Assembly (NCBI GenBank): GCA_965199235.1
Contig: CBDAQU010000002.1
Span: forward strand, 2,604,001 to 2,668,000
Length of the DNA stretch: 64,000 nt
Direction of reading: 5' to 3'
From: BOG-908 sp965199235
GTDB lineage: Bacteria > Pseudomonadota > Alphaproteobacteria > Acetobacterales > Acetobacteraceae
The translations under genes were made by a program, and so were the position numbers. Position 1 is the first letter of the stretch; every line of letters starts with the position of its first letter. Under the pieces are notes generated by a model that saw only the letters and a list, made by a program, of their open reading frames with translations, had not been told where the DNA came from and searched no databases. Below, in pieces: positions 16,601-24,303 of the stretch.

Positions 16601-17437
16601 ATGCTCATTGCCAGAACACGCCAGGAGCTTGAACGGGCGACGCGTGACGTCCGGCACCGTCATCCGACGCTGGTGCTGGTGCCGACGATGGGGGCGCTCC
16701 ACGCCGGCCACGTGTCGCTTGTCGCAGCGGCCCGGAGTTTCGGCGGCGGCGTGGTTGCCTCCATCTTCGTCAACCCGCTGCAGTTCAGCACGTCGGACGA
16801 CCTCGCCCGCTATCCGCGCGACGAGGCCGGCGACCTCGCAATGCTCGCGCAGGCAGGATGCGACGCGGCGTGGCTACCCGAGCCCGCCGAAATGTACTCG
16901 GCCGGCGACGCCACCACGATCGACGTCGCAGGGCCGGCTCTCGGATGGGAAGGCGACGTCCGACCCGGCCATTTTCGCGGCGTGGCGACGGTGGTGACGA
17001 AACTGTTCGGACAGGTCAGGCCCGACATCGCCTGCTTCGGCGAAAAGGACTGGCAGCAGCTCCAAGTGATCCGCCGCATGGAGCGCGACCTCGCGCTGAA
17101 CGTGCGCATCGCCGGCATTCCCACCCTGCGCGAGCCGGACGGGCTGGCGCTGTCCTCGCGCAACCGGTTTCTGACGGCAGAGCAGCGAGGAACAGCTCCG
17201 TTGTTGCATGCGACGTTGCAGGCGATACGGACCGACCTCGTCGCGGGTGCGGCGGTTGAAGCCAGCTTGGCGGAGGCACGCGACAGGCTCGGCACTCGCG
17301 GCTTCTCGATCGACTATCTGGCGCTCGTGCGGGGCAACACCATGGATCCTACCGAACGTGCCGGGCCGGGCACGCGGCTGATCGCGGCAGCAGGACTTGG
17401 CAGCGTACGCCTGTTGGACAATCTGGCCGCGGATTGA
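16601..17437 (+). CDS. panC: Pantothenate synthetase
   Basis: Joins pantoate and beta-alanine using ATP to form pantothenate, the last step of vitamin B5 synthesis. The protein has 278 residues, the usual length. Seen motifs are VPTMGALHAGHVSLV (nucleotide-binding HxGH near residue 30), SIFVNPLQF, YPRDEAGDLAML, CFGEKDWQQLQVIRRM and LALSSRNRFL (KMSKS-like loop). The start is the ATG at 16601 (MLIARTRQEL); the in-frame extension upstream lies in the divergent promoter region. panB is not next to it. Confidence 0.95.
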   Translation: MLIARTRQELERATRDVRHRHPTLVLVPTMGALHAGHVSLVAAARSFGGGVVASIFVNPLQFSTSDDLARYPRDEAGDLAMLAQAGCDAAWLPEPAEMYSAGDATTIDVAGPALGWEGDVRPGHFRGVATVVTKLFGQVRPDIACFGEKDWQQLQVIRRMERDLALNVRIAGIPTLREPDGLALSSRNRFLTAEQRGTAPLLHATLQAIRTDLVAGAAVEASLAEARDRLGTRGFSIDYLALVRGNTMDPTERAGPGTRLIAAAGLGSVRLLDNLAAD

Positions 17438-17992
17438 CGACACGCTCGAACCCCGACCTGGCAGCCGGTGAGCGTGCTGCGCCGAGGACTGCACGAAGCT
17501 GTCTCTGCTGTGGTGATCGTCGGGGCGGCTTACCCGTTTCTCCGACGGCTGCGGAGGAAAGTTTTGTAGCCACGCCAGCTCGCAAATCTCTCGATCACGG
17601 CACCGCCGTGGATGCGCGAGAAGGGTTGGCAAACATTGCCGGGACCGCTTGCCGAGCGAAATGAAATCGCGCGACGGTATTTTGCTTAGAAACTTCGCAG
17701 TTATTGTCGCTTTGCATTGACATGCATGCGGGATGCGGCCGATAGCGGAGGGAGCGCTTGTCTGCGATTCGTGAACTGTGCGATTCCGGCCGCATGCATG
17801 CGTGACTCTGGGAGCGACGTTTGTTGAACCCGCCTGTGTTGACGACGATGTCCGGCGCTGAGGTCCGTACCGGACTCACTGCAGCATGGCTTGGTGTCGG
17901 ATCTCCGCCGAACACGCTACGTGACGCGGACCGACAGGCAGATGCCGCTCGAACCAGACACGTCATCCGGCAATGATTTTGAGGAGAAAACA
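17438..17992. other. 555-bp gap upstream of the histone-like gene
   Basis: No convincing gene is seen in this stretch, which is visibly richer in A and T than its surroundings between about 17640 and 17830. TTGACA at 17717-17722 is a perfect -35 hexamer, but no good -10 follows at the right spacing, so promoter identity is uncertain. Two ATGCATG-type motifs occur (near 17722 and 17796). It most likely holds the promoter and leader of the AT-hook gene. Confidence 0.4.
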
Positions 17993-18943
17993 ATGAGCAG
18001 CGACGAGACAGGAAGCGGCGAGCGCGGGGCGCCCAGGCGCACGCGTGCGATGGCCGTACGATCCACCACACGCCGTGGCCCAACTGCGGCGAGCCGCACG
18101 ACGAAGGCGAAATCTCCGCCGCGTTCGACCAAAGCACCGGTGGGCCGCCCGCCGAAAGCAGCGACGCGCGGCACCAAGCCTGCAAGCACGAAGAGCGCCG
18201 CGTCAAAGCCAGGCACACGCGCAAAGCCCGGGCCTCGCGCGGCAAAGCCCGCGGCACGCACCGCATCGGCCACACGGTCCACAAAGGCCGCGCCGCGCAA
18301 GGCAGCGCCCGCGCGCGCGGCAAAGGCCAGCCCAGCCAAGCCGACACGCGGCCGTCCACCAGCCCCCCGTGGTGCGAAAGCTGCCCCGACCCGCACTGCG
18401 AAAACCACGGCGCGGACCGCCGGCGCATCGGCGCGCGGCACGAAGTCCGCTACCGCCCGCAGCAAGGTTGCCGCTCCGCGCGCAAAGACAGCATTGCGCG
18501 GCACCAAGGCAGCGCCCGCCCGCGCGACGGCTGGACGCAAGCCGGCGCGCGGCGCGACGCGGACGGCCGCCAAGGCGACGACCCGCGCCGCGAAAGTGGC
18601 TCCGCGCACGAAAGCTTCCGCGGAACGCAAACCGGTTCGCAAGGCGAGTGAACGGCCGGCGAGCCGCAAAATCGACGGGCGTTCGACCAACGGCCGCAAG
18701 GCCGCCAACAGTGGCGCGAACGGAACGAGCCGGTCTCTGGTGACAGAGGCTCCCGAAGTCACCCGCAAGCCGCGCCGTTCCAAAAGCGCCGAACCGCATG
18801 CCGAGCATTCGACAGAGATGGCTCCCTCCACGCCGAAGAAGCGTGGCCGGCCGCGTAACGTCGTCGAAACGCCGACAGAGGTGACGTCGGCGCAGGAACA
18901 CCACGAAGAGACGGCTGACATGGAGGAAGCCGAACAAAGCTGA
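17993..18943 (+). CDS. Histone H1-like AT-hook DNA-binding protein
   Basis: A 316-residue protein made almost wholly of Ala, Lys, Arg, Thr and Pro, with no globular domain visible. AT-hook-like cores recur: VGRPPKA near residue 49, TRGRPPAPRG near 119, and KKRGRPRNV near 281. Short TRAAK/GTKAAPAR-like repeats fill the middle. The last 30 residues turn acidic (HHEETADMEEAEQS). Composition resembles eukaryotic H1 tails and the bacterial H1-like proteins, so nucleoid binding is inferred. The start is fixed by GAGGAG seven bases before the ATG at 17993. An intrinsic hairpin follows eight bases after the stop. Confidence 0.8.
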   Translation: MSSDETGSGERGAPRRTRAMAVRSTTRRGPTAASRTTKAKSPPRSTKAPVGRPPKAATRGTKPASTKSAASKPGTRAKPGPRAAKPAARTASATRSTKAAPRKAAPARAAKASPAKPTRGRPPAPRGAKAAPTRTAKTTARTAGASARGTKSATARSKVAAPRAKTALRGTKAAPARATAGRKPARGATRTAAKATTRAAKVAPRTKASAERKPVRKASERPASRKIDGRSTNGRKAANSGANGTSRSLVTEAPEVTRKPRRSKSAEPHAEHSTEMAPSTPKKRGRPRNVVETPTEVTSAQEHHEETADMEEAEQS

Positions 18944-18950
18944 AGCGAGA

Positions 18951-18983
18951 GCTCTGGCGAAGGATTTCATCCTCCGCCAGAGC
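18951..18983 (+). terminator. Terminator hairpin after the AT-hook gene
   Basis: A 15-base stem, GCTCTGGCGAAGGAT paired with ATCCTCCGCCAGAGC with one mismatch, closes a three-base TTC loop directly after the stop. There is no T tract, so termination efficiency is uncertain. Confidence 0.65.
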
Positions 18984-19536
18984 GGACTGCCTGGCAGGCC
19001 GCAATGGTGCGATGCCAGCGGTCTCGTTGAAACGGCCGCCGGCCCAGACAGTCTTAGGACTGCGGCCCCGCTAGGTTGAATCGCCGGACTGAAAAAGCGT
19101 TTGTGGGGGCTACTGCCTAGTATCCGGCCGGAGTGTCCGACACGCGTCTTTCAGACACTGCTCCCGTCGCTACCAAGCTTCATGCTTTCATGCTCCAAGC
19201 TTCATGCTTAGGTGCCGCTGCAAATCTTCGATCATCGCCAATCGCCATCTTGCTCAGATCGCAGCCACGCCCGCCGATCCCGCTCACCCTGCGCTCCGAT
19301 GGTCGCCGTCGCTCGCTGCAGATCAGAGCAACGTCATGCAGACTGTAACAGTCGGAGTGACGAGATTGCGTGTCAGAACAGGAGCTAGACCGGTTCACGC
19401 CCCTCCCCTTGCGGACACTCTGCGAGAAATCGGTCAGGGGTGCGCAGGCCTGTGAACAAAGCACTCGTCGTCGGTCCCGCGGCCGTCGATGCGGCAGATA
19501 CCAAATCAGGCAACCCCCGCATGTCCGGTCAGTCAC
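18984..19536. other. Intergenic region between AT-hook gene and flagellar genes
   Basis: No gene is supported here. It holds a near-tandem 15-base direct repeat (CCAAGCTTCATGCTT, beginning near 19173 and 19195) and repeat copy 3 at 19326-19435. The remaining sequence shows no recognisable feature. Confidence 0.5.
19326..19435 (-). repeat. Dispersed 115-bp palindromic repeat, copy 3 (diverged)
   Basis: Inverted and more diverged copy. The ends read GAGCAACGTCATGCAGACTG and, on the other strand, GACCGATTTCTCGCAGAGTG. The internal GACGAGATTGCG and CTAGACCGGTTCACGC blocks are still recognisable, but flanking TA is lost on both sides. It shows the element has been present long enough to decay. 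Confidence 0.7.
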
Positions 19537-19920
19537 TCAGGCGCGGACCTTCAGGCTATGGGCATTACTCGCGCGTGCGGCCGGCCGGCCGGCCGCGCCA
19601 TAGCCGCCGGTGTTCGGCGCGGTGCGGGCAGCTTTGGCGACAAGGTCCAGAACCCGGCTTTGAACCCGCATCGCACGCTTTAGATGTTGCCTGTTTTCCT
19701 CCGCCAAGCGTCCGAGATCGTGCATTTTGTCGGTGGGAATGCTCCCAGGGTCGGCCGCACGCCAGGCCGCGGCCAGCGCGTCGGCCGCGTCGTGCTTGGG
19801 CGCCAGCAAGCTGCCCGCCCGTGCGAAGTCCATGACTTCCAGCGCGGCATTCTCCTCGACCAGCAACTCGCTCAGCCGGCGTATCGCCTCCTCCATCCCG
19901 ACCCCCTCGGTTCCTGCCAT
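19537..19920 (-). CDS. FlgN-like flagellar protein
   Basis: A 127-residue mostly helical protein. Heptad-like segments MEEAIRRLSELLVEENAALE and GRLAEENRQHLKRAMRVQSRVLDLV resemble the alphaproteobacterial FlgN export chaperone for hook-associated proteins, and it ends a flagellar gene run. The identification rests on helical pattern and position rather than a unique motif. The start could be the Met at 19920 or the one at 19896, eight codons later. It overlaps or abuts the preceding rod-binding gene. Confidence 0.6.
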   Translation of the reverse strand: MAGTEGVGMEEAIRRLSELLVEENAALEVMDFARAGSLLAPKHDAADALAAAWRAADPGSIPTDKMHDLGRLAEENRQHLKRAMRVQSRVLDLVAKAARTAPNTGGYGAAGRPAARASNAHSLKVRA

Positions 19921-19931
19921 GCGCGATCCCG

Positions 19932-20222
19932 TCACGTGCGAAGCTCCTGCAGGCGCAGCATTTGTTGAAGAACCGGCTCGCCCAGGCCCAAGCCGCCGTT
20001 ACGGGCAATGTTCTTGGCGATCTCGGCAACCATCATCGGCTTGAAAGCCTGCTCGGCCGCGCCGCCGCCGAACGGTCCGTCGGCGTCATCGGCGGTGTCG
20101 AACATCGGCTTGAGCAGCTCGTTCAAGGCAACGGAGGTGAAGTCCTCCGCGGTGCGCCGCAGCTTCTGCTGCCCCGCGTCGGTGACGGCCGGATTGTTCA
20201 GTCTCGTGTCGATGTGCATCAT
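19932..20222 (-). CDS. Rod-binding protein (FlgJ N-terminal domain type)
   Basis: A 96-residue protein equal to the N-terminal rod-binding domain of FlgJ (called CheL in Caulobacter); the muramidase domain is absent, as usual in alphaproteobacteria. The core TAEDFTSVALNELLKPMF, followed by PFGGGAAEQAFKPMMVAEIAKNIA, is diagnostic. It helps assemble the flagellar rod in the periplasm. Its start overlaps the flgI stop, giving translational coupling. Confidence 0.85.
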   Translation of the reverse strand: MMHIDTRLNNPAVTDAGQQKLRRTAEDFTSVALNELLKPMFDTADDADGPFGGGAAEQAFKPMMVAEIAKNIARNGGLGLGEPVLQQMLRLQELRT

Positions 20223-21376
20223 CTCACCTCCAGATCGGCTTGCAGTGCGCCAGCAGCCTTGATGGCTTGAAGGATGCTGATCAGGTCGCGTGGGCCCACG
20301 CCCAGTGCGTTGAGGCTGGCCACGAGGTCTCGCAGCGTGGGCGACGCGGTCAGCAGACCGAGCTTGTGGTCATGCTCGGTGTCCACGCTGATCGTGCTGC
20401 GAGGCACAGTCCTCGTACGCCCTCGGCTGAACGCGTCCGGCTGGCTGATTTCGGGCGCTTCCGAGACGCGGATGGTCAGGTTGCCCTGAGCGATGGCCAC
20501 CGTGCTGATGCGCACGTTGGCGCCCATCACGATGGTGCCGCTGGTCTCGTCGATCACCACGACGGCCGGCGTGTCGGGCTCCACACGCAGATCCTCGATG
20601 CGCGTTAGAGCGTCGACCACGTCGAGGCCGTGCATGTTGAGCGCTACCGTGCGCGGGTCGGTTGCGCGCGCCGTGCCCGGACCGATCGCCTCGTTGATCG
20701 CGATCTCCATCCGCCGGGCGGTCGTCAGATCCGGGTTGCGCAGCGCCAGTGCAACCTCGTTATGCGCGCCCAATGCGAACGCCACCTCGCGCTCCACGAT
20801 GGCGCCGTTGGCGATCTTGCCCGAGGTCGGCACGTTGCGCGTCACCGACGAGCCGGACGCACCACGCGCCGCGACCGCGCCGGTGGTGACCGCGCCCTGG
20901 CCCACGCCGTAAACTTCGCCGTCGGCCGCCAGCATGGGGGTGACGAGAAGCGTGCCGCCGGACAGGTTGGTGGCGTCACCGATGGCCGAAACCGAAACGT
21001 CGATCCTGCTGCCGGTGCGTGCGAAGGCCGGCAGGTTGCCCGTCACCATGACTGCCGCAACGTTCTTGGTCTGCAGCTTGGCAATCTGGTCGCGCGTGTT
21101 CACGCCGAGGCGTTCCAGCATGCCGACCAGCGACTCTCGGGTGAACACCGCGTTGTCCAGCTTGTCGCCGGTGCCGTTCAACCCGACCACCAGGCCGTAG
21201 CCGACGAGCTGGTTCTCCCGCACACCCTCCACGTCGGCGATGTCCTTGACCCTGACCTGCGCTCGTGCCGGAGCCAAGGCGAGCCCGAGCAGCGTCAACG
21301 CCAGACAAAGGGTTTGAACGGCGCATCTTTGCGCATCGGAAACTATTGATCGCCATGCTGGTAAGCGGTCATTCAA
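20219..21376 (-). CDS. flgI: Flagellar P-ring protein FlgI
   Basis: Forms the periplasmic P-ring around the flagellar rod. About 385 residues, with the family start of the mature part QVRVKDIADVEGVRENQLVG, then YGLVVGLNGTGD and SRIDVSVSAIGDATNLSGGT; the C-terminus is complete. The signal peptide CLALTLLGLALAPARA is clear. The start is uncertain: no ATG exists in frame, and the only nearby initiator is a TTG at 21376 with a weak ribosome site. ATGs at 21356 and 21326 lie in a neighbouring frame that would fuse well after a one-base shift. It is divergent from fliX and coupled to the flgJ-like gene. Confidence 0.9.
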   Translation of the reverse strand: MNDRLPAWRSIVSDAQRCAVQTLCLALTLLGLALAPARAQVRVKDIADVEGVRENQLVGYGLVVGLNGTGDKLDNAVFTRESLVGMLERLGVNTRDQIAKLQTKNVAAVMVTGNLPAFARTGSRIDVSVSAIGDATNLSGGTLLVTPMLAADGEVYGVGQGAVTTGAVAARGASGSSVTRNVPTSGKIANGAIVEREVAFALGAHNEVALALRNPDLTTARRMEIAINEAIGPGTARATDPRTVALNMHGLDVVDALTRIEDLRVEPDTPAVVVIDETSGTIVMGANVRISTVAIAQGNLTIRVSEAPEISQPDAFSRGRTRTVPRSTISVDTEHDHKLGLLTASPTLRDLVASLNALGVGPRDLISILQAIKAAGALQADLEVR

Positions 21377-21399
21377 GGCGAGCAATCCACGTTCTCGGG

Positions 21400-21411
21400 C
21401 ATGGCGCCATG
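21400..21411. promoter_or_regulatory. Perfect 12-bp palindrome between flgI and fliX
   Basis: CATGGCGCCATG is a perfect palindrome in the 99-base divergent region separating the flgI and fliX starts. It could be an operator shared by both directions, but there is no known regulator to match it and chance is possible. No CtrA box (TTAA-N7-TTAA) is visible here. Confidence 0.25.
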
Positions 21412-21475
21412 AAAACACCAAATAGTTGCCGGAAGGTGCATTTTCGAAACGGTGCGCCACGATAGGAGCGAGCGG

Positions 21476-21874
21476 ATGCGTATCGACCAAATTGGCAGGC
21501 CGGTTGCTCAGGCGGGGTCGCGCGTCCGCCGCCGCCAGGATGGCTTCTTCGTCAGCGAGGACGCAGCACCTGAGGAGCCGGCCCAGGCCGCGCCGCCCAC
21601 GGCCGCCACCAACATCGCCGCAATTGCCGCTAACGCCGATCTCGAGAGAGGCCGCCCTGCTGCGCTGGACCGGGAAGCCGCCGAGCATGGCGACGCCATG
21701 CTGAAAACCCTGAGGAGGCTCCAATTGGCGGCACTCGGCACGCAGGACGATGGCGCCCGCCTCTGCCTCGCCGAACTTGCCGGCAGTCTGAAGCCGGCTG
21801 CCGATGCAGGTCTGAACGCGGTGCTGCAAGGCATCGCAGCGCGCGTGGCCGTCGAGGTCGCCCGGTCCGGCTGA
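21476..21874 (+). CDS. fliX: Flagellar assembly regulator FliX
   Basis: A 132-residue regulator that in Caulobacter links basal body assembly to the FlbD sigma-54 activator. The C-terminal half LKTLRRLQLAALGTQDD...LNAVLQGIAARVAVEVAR matches FliX; the N-terminal half is variable, as in the family. The start ATG at 21476 has AGGAG nine bases upstream. Divergence from flgI is the same arrangement as in Caulobacter crescentus, which strengthens the call. flbD is not in this window, but a sigma-54 promoter is found at flgF. Confidence 0.82.
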   Translation: MRIDQIGRPVAQAGSRVRRRQDGFFVSEDAAPEEPAQAAPPTAATNIAAIAANADLERGRPAALDREAAEHGDAMLKTLRRLQLAALGTQDDGARLCLAELAGSLKPAADAGLNAVLQGIAARVAVEVARSG

Positions 21875-21910
21875 CCCGTCGCCGGGGGTTCTCGCCCTCG
21901 TCCAGCGCGC

Positions 21911-21939
21911 TTGGCGCAGCGTGGGCTGGCGTCTATAAG
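21911..21939 (+). promoter_or_regulatory. Probable sigma-70 promoter of dksA
   Basis: TTGGCG (21911-21916) and TATAAG (21934-21939) are separated by exactly 17 bases, 66 bases before the dksA start. Both hexamers match housekeeping consensus at four to five positions. Predicted transcription starts near 21946. Confidence 0.55.
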
Positions 21940-22005
21940 CCGCGCCAGAAGGCGGGGGGAGACCAGTTCTCTCCTGGCAGCCACACTTGACTAGGATCGG
22001 CCGAG

Positions 22006-22422
22006 ATGATGCTCACGCTGCCGCCCGACTATCGGCCATCCGACAGCGAGGAGTTCATGAACTCCTTGCAAATGGAGTATTTCCGCCAGAAACTGCAACG
22101 CTGGCGCGCCGACCTGCTGCGCGACTCTGACGACACGCTGGCGAGCCTGGGGCAGGGCGGCATTCTCGAAGCCGACGTAACCGACAGGGCCAGCGTGGAG
22201 ACCGACCGCGCGCTGGAACTCCGCACGCGCGACCGCGCACGCAAGCTCGTCTCCAAGATCGACCAAGCGCTGCAGCGGATCGAGCTCGGCCAATACGGCT
22301 ATTGTGAGGAGACAGGCGAGCCGATCGGCCTGCGCCGTCTCGAAGCCCGGCCGATCGCCACGCTGTCCCTGGAGGCGCAGGAGCGTCACGAACGCATGGA
22401 GCGCGTTCACCGCGACGAATAG
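22006..22422 (+). CDS. dksA: DksA/TraR family transcription factor
   Basis: A 138-residue RNA polymerase secondary-channel regulator that works with ppGpp. The coiled-coil region MEYFRQKLQRWRADLLRDSDD, with acidic tip, is followed by the zinc-finger position YGYCEETGEPIGLRRLEARP. Only one of the four zinc-binding cysteines remains, as is known for several alphaproteobacterial DksA proteins. The start is ATG 22006 or the adjacent ATG at 22009. A large hairpin follows 12 bases after the stop. Co-location with flagellar genes is common in this class. Confidence 0.92.
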   Translation: MMLTLPPDYRPSDSEEFMNSLQMEYFRQKLQRWRADLLRDSDDTLASLGQGGILEADVTDRASVETDRALELRTRDRARKLVSKIDQALQRIELGQYGYCEETGEPIGLRRLEARPIATLSLEAQERHERMERVHRDE

Positions 22423-22433
22423 GCCAGATATCA

Positions 22434-22489
22434 GCCATCAGCTTTCAGTCGTCAGAAAGCGGTTTCTCTGATGATTGAAAGCTGATGGC
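22434..22489 (+). terminator. Long hairpin after dksA
   Basis: A 22-base stem, GCCATCAGCTTTCAGTCGTC... paired with ...GATGATTGAAAGCTGATGGC, has only two wobble mismatches around a 12-base loop. It sits 12 bases after the dksA stop. There is no T tract. It probably ends dksA transcription together with repeat copy 4, which follows at once. Confidence 0.65.
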
Positions 22490-22498
22490 CGGCCGCAA

Positions 22499-22612
22499 GA
22501 CCGGTATCACGCAGAGTGTCCGCAAGGGGGCGGACGTGAAACCAGTCCTAGGCTTTGTTTTGACCAGTAGTTTCGTCCCTCCGACCGTTCCCGTCTGTGT
22601 GACGTTGCCCTA
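22499..22612 (+). repeat. Dispersed 115-bp palindromic repeat, copy 4
   Basis: Same orientation as copy 1. The left terminal repeat is GACCGGTATCACGCAGAGTG; the right end complement is GGGCAACGTCACACAGACGG. The GTCCGC/GCGGAC inner stem is intact. The right edge (CCCTAG) holds the stop codon of flgH on the minus strand. It separates the convergent dksA and flgH. Confidence 0.82.
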
Positions 22613-23353
22613 GAATGGCAGCAATATGTCCAGGGCCTGTTGCCCATACCGCGCGGTCTGCAGATCGGTTAGCTGGCCGCGTCCACCGTACGAGATGCGC
22701 GCTTCCGCCATCCGGTCATGCGGCACGGTGTTGTCGCTGGCGATGTCCTGCGGCCGGATCACGCCGCTGACCTGCAGCTCACGCAGCTCGCTGTTGACCC
22801 GCATCTCCTGACGCGCGGCAATCACCAGATTGCCGTTCGGCAGCACCTGCGTCACCACGCCCGCCAGCCGCAGCGTCACCGTCTCGTTGCGCTTGATCGT
22901 GCCGCTGCCGACCGCGCTGTTGGTGCTGTTGAGGTTCACCGTGGTCGCCGCGTTCACCGCCTTGCCCAGGATTTTTGGCAGGGCCGTCTCCAGCCCGAAC
23001 AGGTTCGGTATGCCCTCGGACTCAGAGCCGGTGCGCGTGCCGCTGGTGGCGTTCTGCACGTTGGCGGCGTCCGTGGTGTTGACCAGCACGGTCACGATGT
23101 CGCCCACCTGCGCCGCACGCTGGTCCTTGAAGAAGGCCCGGCTGCCGCTGCGCCAGAGGCTTGCGGGCTCGCGCGGGGTCGCCTCGGCGCGCGGCATCGG
23201 CATCGTCACCGGGCGCCATTTCGGATCGGCGGTAGGATCGGCCGTCGCCGTCATCACCGGCGGCCGCCCGATCTCCGACATCCGCGTCAGGGCGCTGCAT
23301 CCCGCGAGCGATGCCAGCCCCATGATCGTCAACGCGCGAGCAGCCCGGATCAT
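22610..23353 (-). CDS. flgH: Flagellar L-ring lipoprotein FlgH
   Basis: Builds the outer-membrane L-ring. 247 residues with a lipoprotein signal peptide ending in the lipobox LAGC (Cys19). The middle shows AQVGDIVTVLVNTTDAANVQN and the C-terminal VSGVIRPQDIASDNTVPHDRMAEARISYGGRGQLTD typical of FlgH. The start ATG overlaps the flgA stop (ATGA), so it is coupled at the end of flgF-flgG-flgA-flgH. Its stop codon lies in the edge of repeat copy 4. Confidence 0.95.
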   Translation of the reverse strand: MIRAARALTIMGLASLAGCSALTRMSEIGRPPVMTATADPTADPKWRPVTMPMPRAEATPREPASLWRSGSRAFFKDQRAAQVGDIVTVLVNTTDAANVQNATSGTRTGSESEGIPNLFGLETALPKILGKAVNAATTVNLNSTNSAVGSGTIKRNETVTLRLAGVVTQVLPNGNLVIAARQEMRVNSELRELQVSGVIRPQDIASDNTVPHDRMAEARISYGGRGQLTDLQTARYGQQALDILLPF

Positions 23354-24303
23354 CGTGCGTAAGCCAGGGTTACGGCGGCGGCGTGCGGCGATACACGCAC
23401 TTCTCCCTCGCCAGTGACCTCGGCATCCACCACCAGATGCGAGGCAGGGTTTTCCACGCGGATGCGGTCCCCGCGCGCGCCGGCTTCGGTCGCGATGCCC
23501 TGCGCGCTCAGCGAGATGCCGTCGGCGTCCAGCGTCATGCGCACGACGGCGCCGCGCAGCACCATCGGTGGCCGCACCAGATCGGCCGTGCTCAACGCCT
23601 GGCCAGCCGACACCATGTGCCTTGCGGACAGGCCAAAGGCCGCTTCGGGCAGCAGGGCCGTCCCGCCGCGCAGGCTGGCCAGCCGCACCCGCGCCAGCTG
23701 AATGTCGCCCTCGCCCAGAACGGTGCCCGGCGCCAGTCGGCGCGATGCGACCGCAGTCTGCGCCATCGGCACGACCTGGCCGGAGATGCGCGTCTGCACG
23801 CCGGCCATGTCCGGCGCCGACACCGAGAGAAGTGCCGTGAAACGTCCGTGCTCAGGCTCGTAGTTCAGCTGCGAGACGTCCGCGTGCACAGCGGCGCCGG
23901 CAGGAACCACGATCGGCTGCACGTCCGGCGAAACGACGTCGCAATCCTCCGGCGCGCCCGCCTCGGCCAGGCTGCGGCGCAGCACGCTGCTGATCGCGGC
24001 CTGTGAGTAGACATCGCCCCGCCGTTCGATCACCGCCTGCTCGCCGCCGCTGGCCGGCCGCCAATCGACCGCGAAGTCGCGCGCGATGGCCGCCAGCTGC
24101 GGCGAGCTCACCACGATGCGCAGGCCGGGCGCCGGCGCCGCACCGAGAACACGATCCGGCGTCGCACCGAGTTCGTCGAACAGGTCGGCAAGCCGTACGG
24201 TGGCGCCGGTGATCTGCGTGAACGGACGCAGCATGGCCGCATGGCAGGGGGCTGCAGCCACGCAGACAGCCGCCGACAGTAACCGTAGAGTGCGCATGGT
24301 CAT
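23350..24303 (-). CDS. flgA: Flagellar P-ring assembly chaperone FlgA
   Basis: A 317-residue periplasmic chaperone for FlgI. A signal peptide (about residues 1-24, ending ...AAPCHAA) is followed by a variable N-terminal half and a C-terminal SAF/FlgA domain, recognisable from RRLAPGTVLGEGDIQLARV, ALSTADLVRPPMVLRG and GDRIRVENPASH. The start ATG at 24303 overlaps the flgG stop (TGATG); a Met three codons later is also possible. Both ends are coupled to neighbours, supporting one transcript. Confidence 0.93.
   Translation of the reverse strand: MTMRTLRLLSAAVCVAAAPCHAAMLRPFTQITGATVRLADLFDELGATPDRVLGAAPAPGLRIVVSSPQLAAIARDFAVDWRPASGGEQAVIERRGDVYSQAAISSVLRRSLAEAGAPEDCDVVSPDVQPIVVPAGAAVHADVSQLNYEPEHGRFTALLSVSAPDMAGVQTRISGQVVPMAQTAVASRRLAPGTVLGEGDIQLARVRLASLRGGTALLPEAAFGLSARHMVSAGQALSTADLVRPPMVLRGAVVRMTLDADGISLSAQGIATEAGARGDRIRVENPASHLVVDAEVTGEGEVRVSPHAAAVTLAYAR

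Noticed and set aside
17595..18428. 277-codon minus-strand frame across the gap and AT-hook gene
   Set aside because: It is Cys/Ser/Arg rich without any family and overlaps the AT-hook gene.
19180..19536. 118-codon minus-strand frame before the flgN-like gene
   Set aside because: It runs through repeat copy 3 and has no protein-like pattern.
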